DNA of 35,238 nt from DATDPM01 sp041498815. Its GTDB lineage: Bacteria > Pseudomonadota > Alphaproteobacteria > DATDPM01. Within the stretch, counting starts at the first letter, position 1. Each line of letters begins with the position of its first letter. A program made the translations under genes and the position numbers. The notes beneath the pieces were generated by a model. The model was not told where the DNA came from. It saw only the letters and a program-made list of their open reading frames with translations, and searched no databases. The stretch is taken from positions 1-35,238 of the forward strand of contig JBGQJC010000028.1 of NCBI GenBank assembly GCA_041498815.1. The letters are read 5' to 3'. This document shows, piece after piece, positions 6,254 through 13,444 of this stretch.

Positions 6254-7920
6254 AGATCGCTGCCATTCACGCGGAACCCCAGCTCACGGCCCTCGCCTAT
6301 AGCCTTGCCGGCCCAAATGCCCCCTATACCGAATCGGAAACGAAGCTGATTGCCGAAGTCAAGCCGGCCGATACAGACTTGGTACGGTCCGTGCGGGCGC
6401 TAATTCGAGCGGGCGACGATCCACTCGGCGAAGTACTTTGTCAGTTGCGATCTGCGTCGGACCGCCGAGTTACGGGCACAATTTACACGCCTGCTCCCAT
6501 TGTCCTTAACATGATTCAGTGGGCGGTCTCCGAGCGGAGGCCGCCAGCGCGGATAGTTGATCCTGGTTGCGGGTCCGGCCGGTTTACGCTGGCTGCCGCG
6601 CGACATTTCACCAAAGCGGCCCTCCTGGCGATTGATACGGACCCAGTTGCCACTCTGATTTTACGTGCCAATGCCGTCGTTCTCGGATTAGCCGATCGTT
6701 TAACAGTCCATTGCACTGACTACCGCAGTATCGATTTGCCTGCGGTGGATGGACCGACGTTGTTTATCGGTAATCCGCCTTATGTCCGGCACCACAACTT
6801 AGAACGGCATTGGAAAGAGTGGTTTGCCCACACTGCGGAACATTACGGCTTCAAGGCCAGCAAATTAGCCGGGCTCCATATCCACTTTTTCTTAAAAACG
6901 CGGCAACTCGCGCGTCCTGGTGATTACGGCGCTTTCATAACGTCGGCCGAATGGCTCGACGTGAATTATGGAGCCGTATTGCGACATATGCTGGCTGACG
7001 GGTTAGGCGGTACCGCGCTAAATGTTTTCAGCCCCGATTCGATGCCCTTTGGAAAGACCGCTACAACCGGCGTAATCACATGTTTTCGCGTCGGAAATCG
7101 GCCGCAACAGATGATTGTGCGTACCGTTAAATCTATCAAACACTTGAGTAGCTTAGGCACGGGAAAAACTGTGCCATGGTCGAAGCTGAGGAAGGAGCAC
7201 CGATGGACACGGATAATCAGGTCTTCGGCTAAGCCTCCACCCGGCTACATCGAACTTGGTGAAATATGCAGCGTGCATCGCGGCCAAGTCACAGGCAACA
7301 ACCACGTTTGGGTTGCTGGTCACTACACGGGCGAACTTCCTAAAGCTTTCCTATTCCCTGCAGTTACCAAGGCGCGTGAGCTTTTGGCCGCTGGCTCGAT
7401 TCTGGGTACGGCCGAGCAATTGCGACGTGTCATCGATCTGCCGTTCGACCTCTCCAAAATTAGTACCGAGGACCGTGAGCAGGTGGACTTGTTCCTGCAT
7501 TGGGCAAGGGCAGACGGCGCCCACCAGTCTTATATCGCATCTACCCGCCGAGCTTGGTGGTCCGTTAACTTACGTGCACCCGCGCCAATACTCTGCACGT
7601 ATATGGCCAGGCGTCCGCCCGCGTTTGTTCGAAACGCGTGTGGTGCCCGCCATCTCAACATTGCACATGGTCTTTATCCGCGCAGACCTTTGACGAATCA
7701 CGACTTAACGGCCCTTGTAGCCTACCTTTCGAACGGTGTTAGTACTGACTCCGGGCGGACATATGCGGGAGGTTTGATTAAATTCGAGCCGAAAGAGGTT
7801 GAGCGCATTCCAGTTCCCCGGTTAGAAGAACTGCATGACATCGCCTATCAAATGGACAACGGAGCGGTTAAGAAACGACGCCGCAAAAGCGACGGCGATT
7901 TTTCGGCGCGAGCGCCTTGA
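6250..7920 (+). CDS. Type II DNA N6-adenine methyltransferase (XamI/SalI-type)
   Basis: This enzyme transfers a methyl group from S-adenosylmethionine to adenine in the recognition site, protecting host DNA from the partner endonuclease. The 556-residue protein has motif X-like TGTIYTPAPIV (about residue 76), motif I VDPGCGSGRFTLAA (about 100-113), and the catalytic motif IV N-P-P-Y at residues 175-178. A C-terminal half serves as the target recognition domain. Motif order and NPPY place it in the gamma class of m6A methyltransferases. The GTG start overlaps the upstream 57-aa gene by 4 bp. The 3' end overlaps the endonuclease gene by 86 bp in a different frame. The predicted target, GTCGAC, is inferred from the XamI-like partner and not read from this sequence. 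Confidence 0.88.
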   Translation: MKIAAIHAEPQLTALAYSLAGPNAPYTESETKLIAEVKPADTDLVRSVRALIRAGDDPLGEVLCQLRSASDRRVTGTIYTPAPIVLNMIQWAVSERRPPARIVDPGCGSGRFTLAAARHFTKAALLAIDTDPVATLILRANAVVLGLADRLTVHCTDYRSIDLPAVDGPTLFIGNPPYVRHHNLERHWKEWFAHTAEHYGFKASKLAGLHIHFFLKTRQLARPGDYGAFITSAEWLDVNYGAVLRHMLADGLGGTALNVFSPDSMPFGKTATTGVITCFRVGNRPQQMIVRTVKSIKHLSSLGTGKTVPWSKLRKEHRWTRIIRSSAKPPPGYIELGEICSVHRGQVTGNNHVWVAGHYTGELPKAFLFPAVTKARELLAAGSILGTAEQLRRVIDLPFDLSKISTEDREQVDLFLHWARADGAHQSYIASTRRAWWSVNLRAPAPILCTYMARRPPAFVRNACGARHLNIAHGLYPRRPLTNHDLTALVAYLSNGVSTDSGRTYAGGLIKFEPKEVERIPVPRLEELHDIAYQMDNGAVKKRRRKSDGDFSARAP

Positions 7921-8797
7921 CGAACCGCTAGAGCTTTACTCGCGGTTCTTTCGCGAGTTTGTCCCGATTTTTCGTTCCATCATCGACAAGTTGCCGGACT
8001 TGTACGGTGATCACTTCAGTCAGGATGCTTTGGCCGCAATGGTGGGCGATGCCGCTCAACGCACAGCCTTTCGTTATCTTGCCGCGCCACCAATTTCCGA
8101 AGATGATCTCAAAACCCTCGCCGACACAACGCTGTCAGCATCCAACCTGAGACGAAACCGCGAGCAGGCACAACGTGTAAGGGAAACCGTTCTGCACATC
8201 ATCGACCCACACCGGTTCCCTTGGGTCATTGAGTCCCGTCGTCCACGAGGGGATGAACGTGATCGCGCCGTCATTGCGTCGGCTGCTCTCGTCGCCACAA
8301 GGAAGGTAGAAACTAGCCGTCGCAAGAATGTGAAGGACGCACAGGAATTATGCGTCAAGGATACGCTGCGTCGAGCGAAGTTTGCCGAGGTCGAACCACG
8401 CGATATCCAATTACTTGATCAAGCGCCGGATCCCGGACAGTTTTGCGGTGAAAGCAAGCTTGGTGAGACACGCGCTGATATCATCGTGCGCCTTTATGAT
8501 CGCCGAGTCATGCCCATCGAGTGCAAGGTGTCGAACAGTGCGGTCAACTCGTTCAAGCGACTGAACCACGAAGCTGTAGGTAAATCTACCAAGTGGTTAA
8601 AGGCCTACGGAGAACGTGCCACCGTCCCCTCGGCTATCCTTGGGGGCGTGTTCAATCCAAACAATCTTGAAACCGCACAGCAGGCTGGCCTGTCTCTATT
8701 TTGGGCGTTTCGCCTTAAAGACCTCACCAACTTTATCGCGTCGACGCGCGGTAGGCGACCACCGCTTGGCCGCGGCCGTAAGCCCCGCCACCGCTAG
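7835..8797 (+). CDS. XamI-family type II restriction endonuclease
   Basis: The 320-residue protein resembles the XamI restriction enzyme family (isoschizomers of SalI, cutting GTCGAC). Recognisable blocks are the N-terminal IKWTTERLRNDAAKA, FRYLAAPPISEDDLKTLA, HRFPWVIESRRP, ASAALVATRKVETSRR, and the core PGQFCGESKLGETRADIIVR ending in MPIECKVSNS. The D/E-x-K-like pattern (ADIIVR followed by IECKVSNS) is the likely metal-binding catalytic centre. The ATG at 7835 lies inside the methyltransferase gene behind a weak GAAGAA ribosome site, giving an 86-bp overlap that should couple endonuclease synthesis to methyltransferase translation. The TAG stop lies in the right 12-bp repeat and overlaps the convergent DUF2889 stop by 4 bp. 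Confidence 0.9.
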   Translation: MTSPIKWTTERLRNDAAKATAIFRRERLDEPLELYSRFFREFVPIFRSIIDKLPDLYGDHFSQDALAAMVGDAAQRTAFRYLAAPPISEDDLKTLADTTLSASNLRRNREQAQRVRETVLHIIDPHRFPWVIESRRPRGDERDRAVIASAALVATRKVETSRRKNVKDAQELCVKDTLRRAKFAEVEPRDIQLLDQAPDPGQFCGESKLGETRADIIVRLYDRRVMPIECKVSNSAVNSFKRLNHEAVGKSTKWLKAYGERATVPSAILGGVFNPNNLETAQQAGLSLFWAFRLKDLTNFIASTRGRRPPLGRGRKPRHR

Positions 8798-8805
8798 CGG
8801 CCGGT
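8794..8805 (+). repeat. 12-bp direct repeat, right copy (CTAGCGGCCGGT)
   Basis: This is an exact copy of 5959-5970. The CTAG at its left edge contains the endonuclease stop (TAG, plus strand, 8795-8797) and the DUF2889 stop (TAG on the minus strand, 8794-8796). The remainder encodes the last residues (T-G-R) of the DUF2889 protein, so this copy is probably the native one. Confidence 0.8.
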
Positions 8806-9336
8806 ATAGAACTTCGGATAGTGGCGCTTCACCACCGGGCTGTCGCTGGCCAGCGCATGGCAGGAATCGAGGTGCGCCGGCTTGGCCCCGGGGTCGGCCG
8901 ATAACCGTTCGCGAAGGGGCACGACGGTCTGGTAGGCGACGGTCGCAACCGTCGCCAGGAGTTCGACCAGATGCCGGCAGCCCTTGGTGCCGCCCACGAT
9001 CCGCCGCACCGTGCGCGACCACCCCGGTCCGATCTTTTCTCCGACCAGCGCGCCATAAGCCGGAGTGATCTCGGGACAGAGGCCGAACGGGCCGGAATCG
9101 ATGGCGGCCTCGGCGCCGCGGACCACCAAACCGGAATCGACCGTGAGGCGAATCCACATGTCGTGGACCGGCTCTCCGGGCTCGATCTGGCCGCGATCGG
9201 CATTGGGGAAGGCGTAGGTCTTGGCGTCGATCAGATGGGCTTCGATATCGAAAAGCCCGTCGCCGCGGCGCCAGCCCTGGCACTCGATGGCGCGCCGGTG
9301 CAGGGCCTCGCGGCCGCCGGAAGGCGTCAAGGGCAT
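8794..9336 (-). CDS. DUF2889 family protein
   Basis: A 180-residue protein with the DUF2889 pattern: N-terminal REALHRRAIECQGWRR, DGLFDIEAHLIDAKTY, PGEPVHDMWIRLTVD, the Cys-containing GPFGLCPEITPAYGAL, and IGPGWSRTVRRIVGGTKGCRHLVELL. The family is a conserved unknown, frequent in proteobacteria. A conserved C/H set (C-P near the centre and GC-x2-HL later) could be functional. The 3' end converges on the endonuclease gene with a 4-bp overlap, and its last codons lie in the 12-bp repeat. The start ATG at 9336 gives the usual N-terminus. Function unknown. Confidence 0.85.
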   Translation of the reverse strand: MPLTPSGGREALHRRAIECQGWRRGDGLFDIEAHLIDAKTYAFPNADRGQIEPGEPVHDMWIRLTVDSGLVVRGAEAAIDSGPFGLCPEITPAYGALVGEKIGPGWSRTVRRIVGGTKGCRHLVELLATVATVAYQTVVPLRERLSADPGAKPAHLDSCHALASDSPVVKRHYPKFYTGR

Positions 9337-9428
9337 GGGTTTTACCCTGGTGAATGAATGGCGGTTCTAACCGCGAATATGGGGTGCCTGGGGCTTTGAG
9401 CCAACCGGGCCCGAAACCGGTTTGCGGC

Positions 9429-9878
9429 TCAGCTCAGCCCGCCGTGGCCGTTGCCGAAGATGAAGGCGTCGCGGTCCTTGAGTTCGTCCGTGAGTTGATT
9501 CTGGACCACCGCATAGAGGTCGCGGATCGAAACCACCCCGACTACCCGGCCTCCTTCCACCACCGGCAGGTGACGGAAATCACCGGCGCGCATGCGCTCC
9601 AGGGCGATTTCGGGCGCATCTTCCGGGGCCAGCACCGCCGGGTTCTTGGTCATGACGTCGCCGAGCTTGGTGGTAGCCGGATCGCGCCCCTGAGAGACCA
9701 CCCTGGTTACGACGTCGCGTTCGGTGAAAATGCCTTCGAGACGCCCGTTGCGGGTGATGAGAACGGCACCGACCCGGCGTTCGGTCATCATCTTGGTCGC
9801 GTCCAACACGCTCGCCTCGCGGTCGAATTCGCAGAGAACCTGGGCCTGGATGATGTCCGGAACTATCTTCTGCGACAT
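9429..9878 (-). CDS. CBS-domain pair protein
   Basis: A 149-residue protein made of two CBS domains (about residues 8-62 and 75-130). Typical signatures are VLDATKMMTERRVGAVLITRNGRLEGIFTERD, here broken by family-typical substitutions, and FRHLPVVEGGRVVGVVSIRDL. Such stand-alone CBS pairs bind adenine nucleotides and are thought to sense energy state, and no enzymatic domain is attached. A strong ribosome site (GGAGGG) lies just before the ATG at 9878. It stands alone on the minus strand, separated from the corC-aroBK operon by a clear terminator. Confidence 0.9.
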   Translation of the reverse strand: MSQKIVPDIIQAQVLCEFDREASVLDATKMMTERRVGAVLITRNGRLEGIFTERDVVTRVVSQGRDPATTKLGDVMTKNPAVLAPEDAPEIALERMRAGDFRHLPVVEGGRVVGVVSIRDLYAVVQNQLTDELKDRDAFIFGNGHGGLS

Positions 9879-10047
9879 CGTTACCCTCCGTCCGCCCGAG
9901 TCCGTCGCTTCGTCTACCGCCGGCTTTTGCTCCTCGCTCGATACTCGGGCGCGAATTCTGATCTTGGCAATCTAGCTGTCCCGCGGTCAACCCTTGAACC
10001 AAGGCACGGTCGTTTGTGCGGGTGCAACAAATATTTGACGCAACTGC

Positions 10048-10073
10048 AAAAAAACCGCCGCACGGGCGGCGCG
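10048..10073 (-). terminator. Rho-independent terminator of the aroK-aroB-corC operon
   Basis: On the minus strand, a GC-rich stem (CCGCC at 10055-10059 pairing with GGCGG at 10065-10069, five-base loop) is followed by seven consecutive T residues (A's at 10048-10054 on the plus strand). It begins one or two bases after the corC stop codon, the ideal place for an operon terminator. Confidence 0.88.
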
Positions 10074-10074
10074 T

Positions 10075-11376
10075 TCAGCGCCCGTCGGTGCCGGTTTGGG
10101 CCTTGGGCGGGGCGATTCGGATCGAGGTGATCTGGTTGCGGCGGCGGCGCAGGATATCGAAGCGGAAGCCATGGAAATTGAAGACATGGCCGACCTCGGG
10201 GATGCGCCGCGCCTCGTGCAGCACGAGGCCGGCGATGGTCGAGGCCTCTTCGTCCGGAAGCGGCCAATCGAAGCGGCGGTTCAGATCCCGGATCGTGGTG
10301 GTGCCCGAGGCGATCACCGAACCGTCCGGCTGCGGCCAAACGCCCGAAATCGTCTGGTCGTATTCGTCGGCGATGTCGCCGACGATCTCTTCCAGTATGT
10401 CCTCGAGCGTCACCACGCCCATGATCGAGCCGTACTCGTCCACGACCAGCGCGAAGTGTTCGCGCCGCCGGCGGAACGCCTGGAGCTGATCGATGAGGCT
10501 CGTCGATTCGGGGATGAACCAGGGCTTGGCCGCGAGGGCGCGGACGTCGATCGATTCCACGTTGCCCGCGTTCTCGTAGACCGCCTTGATGACCGTTTTG
10601 GCGTGCAGCACGCCGACGATGTTGTCGGGCTCGCCGCTCCACAGCGGGATGCGCGTGAAGGGATTTCCCAGAACCTGGTCGATGAGAGAGGCAACCGGCT
10701 GGTCGGCCTCGATCATGAACACGTCCTTGCGGTGGATCATGATCTCGCCGACCTCGACCTGATCGAGATCGAGGATGCTGCGCAGCATGGCGCGCTCGTG
10801 CCGGATTTGCTCGCCCGGCCCGGCATGGAGGTCGATCGCGCCCCGGAGCTCCTCGGGCGCGGTGACGCCGATGTCGGCGATCGTGTCGACGCCGAACAGG
10901 CCCAGCGTCGCCTTGACGAACACCTGGACCGCATGGGTAACGGGCGACAGCACGAATACCAGCGCCCGGACCGCGGGCGCCACCAACAGCGCCGTGCGGT
11001 CGGCGTTGTTGATCGCGTAGGTCTTGGGCAGGACTTCGGCGAGGATGACGATGAGCACGGTCATGATGCCGGTGGCATAGACGACGCCGCGTTCGCCGAA
11101 GAAGCGGATGAGCAACTCCGTGGCCAAGGCGGAGGCGAGAATATTGACGAGGTTATAAGCCAGCAGCAGCGTGCCGATGAGGCGTTCCTTGTGCTGGATC
11201 AGGCTGCGCGCGATCTTGGCGCGCCGGCTCCCCTCTTTCGCCAGCTGATGGATGCGCAGGCGCGACGCCGCCGTGAGCCCGGTTTCCGCCAGCGAGAACA
11301 GCGCGGACAGCGCGAGCAAAAGCGCGATCACGCCAACGGGAATGAGAATATCGGCCGGCACGTCGAATTCGGTCAC
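10075..11376 (-). CDS. HlyC/CorC (CNNM) family membrane protein with CBS pair
   Basis: The 433-residue protein has an N-terminal CNNM/DUF21 transmembrane region (about residues 8-150, starting DILIPVGVIALLLALSALF). This is followed by a CBS-domain pair (about 210-335, with MIHRKDVFMIEAD and DEYGSIMGVVTLEDILEEIVGDI) and a C-terminal CorC_HlyC domain (about 350-427, with GLVLHEARRIPEVGHVF). These proteins are linked to magnesium and cobalt efflux or transport. The 'hemolysin' name is historical. The gene is the last of the aroK-aroB-corC run (27 bp after aroB), an arrangement known in other alphaproteobacteria, and ends at a strong terminator. Confidence 0.93.
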   Translation of the reverse strand: MTEFDVPADILIPVGVIALLLALSALFSLAETGLTAASRLRIHQLAKEGSRRAKIARSLIQHKERLIGTLLLAYNLVNILASALATELLIRFFGERGVVYATGIMTVLIVILAEVLPKTYAINNADRTALLVAPAVRALVFVLSPVTHAVQVFVKATLGLFGVDTIADIGVTAPEELRGAIDLHAGPGEQIRHERAMLRSILDLDQVEVGEIMIHRKDVFMIEADQPVASLIDQVLGNPFTRIPLWSGEPDNIVGVLHAKTVIKAVYENAGNVESIDVRALAAKPWFIPESTSLIDQLQAFRRRREHFALVVDEYGSIMGVVTLEDILEEIVGDIADEYDQTISGVWPQPDGSVIASGTTTIRDLNRRFDWPLPDEEASTIAGLVLHEARRIPEVGHVFNFHGFRFDILRRRRNQITSIRIAPPKAQTGTDGR

Positions 11377-11403
11377 GTCAGTTCATCCCGCGGCTTCGAG
11401 CCT

Positions 11404-12519
11404 TCAGGCGGCGAGCGCGCGCTCGAGCACCTGGGCCACCGCTTCCAGGCCGACGTCGGCGCCGACGAACGCTTGGCCGATGCCCCGCGTCAGCACGAAG
11501 CGCAGCTTGCCGTCGCGCGCCTTCTTGTCGTGGCGCATGCGGGCCAGGAGCGCGGCCGCGTTCCATCGCCGCGAGCCCAGGCCCTTCGGCGTCACGGGCA
11601 GCCCGATTTTGCCGAAATGGCGCCGCACCCGGTTGGTTTCTTGCGGCGGGCACAGGCCCAGGATTTGCGACAGTTCGAAGGCCATGATCATGCCGATCGC
11701 GACCGCCTCGCCGTGCAGCAATTCGCCGCTGTACCCGGTTTCGGCCTCCAAGGCGTGGGCGAAGGTGTGGCCGAAGTTTAGCAGCGCGCGCTCGCCCCAT
11801 TCACGCTCGTCGGCGGCGACGATGCGGGCTTTCGCCCGGCAGCTGGTGACGACGGCGTGGATGCGCGCCGGCTCGTCGCCGTCGCGAAGCGCCGGCGCGT
11901 TCGCATCCAGCCAATCGAAGAAGGGCGCGTCGCGGATCAGGCCGTATTTGACGATCTCGGAATATCCGGCCAAAAGCTCGCGCCTGGGCAGCGTGCGCAG
12001 CGTGGCGATATCGGCCAGGACCAGGCGCGGTTGGTGAAACGACCCCACCAGATTCTTGCCGTGCGCGGTGTCGATCCCGGTCTTGCCGCCCACCGAACTG
12101 TCGACCTGGGCGAGGAGCGTGGTCGGGATTTGCACGAATTCGATGCCGCGCAACACGATGCTGGCGGCAAAGCCGGCCAGATCGCCGATCACGCCGCCGC
12201 CGAGCGCCACCACGGTCGTCTGGCGGTCCACACCGAGGCCCAGCATGGCCTCGATCAGGCCCTGGAGATAGGCGAAGTTCTTGGTGCGCTCGCCCGGCGG
12301 CAGCACGATCCGGCGCCATTCGATCCGCTCTAGCGTGAGCGAGGCCTCGATCGCCGGGAGATGGAGCGAGGCCACCGTCGCGTCGGTGACGATCAACACG
12401 CGCGGCCGGGCGAGCACGGGTTTGAGGTAGCGCGCGGCCGCGTCCAAGAGCCCGGTGCCGGCGACGATGTCGTAGCTGCGGGCCCCGAGCGAAACACGCA
12501 CCGTTTCGGGATTGGTCAC
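11404..12519 (-). CDS. aroB: 3-dehydroquinate synthase
   Basis: This NAD- and zinc-dependent enzyme converts DAHP to 3-dehydroquinate, the second step of the shikimate pathway. The 371-residue length is normal. Visible motifs are VVALGGGVIGDLAGFAAS, IPTTLLAQVDSSVGGKTGID, HGKNLVGSFHQP, and the zinc-ligand region LLNFGHTFAHALE. The GTG at 12517-12519 is taken as the start because it begins V-T-N-P-E-T-V and overlaps the aroK stop by 4 bp (GTGA), a typical coupled junction. The frame is open far upstream, but that part is a shadow of aroK. Confidence 0.97.
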   Translation of the reverse strand: MTNPETVRVSLGARSYDIVAGTGLLDAAARYLKPVLARPRVLIVTDATVASLHLPAIEASLTLERIEWRRIVLPPGERTKNFAYLQGLIEAMLGLGVDRQTTVVALGGGVIGDLAGFAASIVLRGIEFVQIPTTLLAQVDSSVGGKTGIDTAHGKNLVGSFHQPRLVLADIATLRTLPRRELLAGYSEIVKYGLIRDAPFFDWLDANAPALRDGDEPARIHAVVTSCRAKARIVAADEREWGERALLNFGHTFAHALEAETGYSGELLHGEAVAIGMIMAFELSQILGLCPPQETNRVRRHFGKIGLPVTPKGLGSRRWNAAALLARMRHDKKARDGKLRFVLTRGIGQAFVGADVGLEAVAQVLERALAA

Positions 12520-13088
12520 TGCGCTCCGCTCCGCGCCGGTGCGGGAGGGGAATGGGCCATGTATTCGGCCAGCGCATCCAGCACCTTGCTCACCATGGCT
12601 TCTCTTGGACCGTCCATGGAATCGACGATGAGGTCGGCCTGGGCATAGACCGGTTCGCGCTCCGCCATCAGCTTCTCCAGAACCGATCTCGGTTCGCCCT
12701 GTTGCAGGAGCGGCCGGTTGTTGCGCCGCGTCACCCGGCGCAGGAGAAGCTCGGCGTCGGCGCGCAGCCATACCGCGATGGCGCGCTCGCGGATCTTGGC
12801 GCGGGTCTGTTCGTTGATGAAGGCGCCGCCGCCGGTGGCCAAAACGTGCACCGGCTCGTCCAGCAAGCGCGCGATCACCCGGCGTTCGCCTTCGCGAAAG
12901 GCGGCTTCGCCGTGGAGCGCGAAAATGTCGGCGATGGAACAGCCCGCGGCCTGCGCGATCTCTTGGTCCGCATCCACGAACGGAAGCTCCAGGCGCTCGG
13001 CGAGCTTGCGGCCGATGCAGGTCTTGCCGGCCCCCATCATGCCGATGAGGACGATGGACTTGTCGAGCTTTGGCAATGGGGACGTCAT
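12516..13088 (-). CDS. aroK: Shikimate kinase
   Basis: ATP-dependent phosphorylation of shikimate at O3, fifth step of the shikimate pathway. The 190-residue protein has the P-loop GMMGAGKTCIGRKLAERL (about residues 17-34), the shikimate-binding DADQEI, and the ATGGGAF signature of the family. The C-terminal tail, RSGAQ, ends in a stop overlapping the aroB GTG by 4 bp. It is the first gene of the aroK-aroB-corC operon. The promoter should lie in the 215-bp gap before the divergent gene at 13304, but no convincing -35/-10 pair was picked by eye. Confidence 0.96.
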   Translation of the reverse strand: MTSPLPKLDKSIVLIGMMGAGKTCIGRKLAERLELPFVDADQEIAQAAGCSIADIFALHGEAAFREGERRVIARLLDEPVHVLATGGGAFINEQTRAKIRERAIAVWLRADAELLLRRVTRRNNRPLLQQGEPRSVLEKLMAEREPVYAQADLIVDSMDGPREAMVSKVLDALAEYMAHSPPAPARSGAQ

Positions 13089-13303
13089 GACGGCGTTCGG
13101 CCGAAAACTTTCCGGGCGCGGCGTTGAACCGAGAATGGCGCGAGGCTAGACTGCCGCAAATTCGCCATGGTCGGTTTCTATCACAAACGGCGAATCCTGT
13201 CGCTACGCCTGCGCCCGATGGCGGGGTTGCAGGCCGCGCTGCCTCGGAACGTGCCCCGCGTCGCGGGTCATCGGCCGCGACGAAAGGGGGATCGGTCATT
13301 TCC

Positions 13304-13444
13304 ATGAGTAAAGTGTCGGTATTGATCATCGTCGCGATTGCGGCGGTCGTTGCGGTCGGCCTCGGCCTGCTCGCCGCCTGGGACATCCCGGCGCCCACCG
13401 CCCCGGTCGAGAAGATCGTTCCGGATGACCGCTTCCCGCATTAG
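13304..13444 (+). CDS. 46-aa single-pass membrane protein
   Basis: MSKVSVLIIVAIAAVVAVGL begins a protein with one hydrophobic helix (about residues 5-26) and a short C-terminal tail rich in Pro and acidic residues (WDIPAPTAPVEKIVPDDRFP). A purine-rich AAAGGGGG lies 10-15 bases before the ATG. The 3' end overlaps the start of the following exported-protein gene by 20 bp, so the two are probably coupled. From memory, similar micro-proteins occur at this place, between aroK and xerD, in other Rhodospirillales. No function is known to me. Confidence 0.7.
   Translation: MSKVSVLIIVAIAAVVAVGLGLLAAWDIPAPTAPVEKIVPDDRFPH

Larger units (their letters stand above)
5959..8805 (+). other. Acquired type II R-M cassette (XamI/SalI-like, predicted GTCGAC)
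   Basis: This is a three-gene plus-strand unit: a 57-aa RHH protein, a DNA adenine methyltransferase and a XamI-family endonuclease. It is enclosed by a 12-bp direct repeat. Hand counts of sample lines give about 45-52% GC inside (6781-6840 and 7081-7140) against about 65% outside (9181-9240), and codon use inside is visibly richer in A/T. The two neighbouring genes outside the repeats, RHH_4-like and DUF2889, look native and convergent. No transposase or integrase accompanies the unit. Confidence 0.75.

Noticed and set aside
8696..9283. Alternative minus-strand frame overlapping the DUF2889 gene
   Set aside because: The DUF2889 frame (8794-9336) has clear family similarity. The other frame is Arg-rich shadow sequence running into the endonuclease gene.
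9403..9422. Inverted repeat AACCGG/CCGGTT downstream of the CBS-pair gene
   Set aside because: No T-run follows on either strand, so it is not supported as a terminator. It is probably a chance GC-rich repeat.
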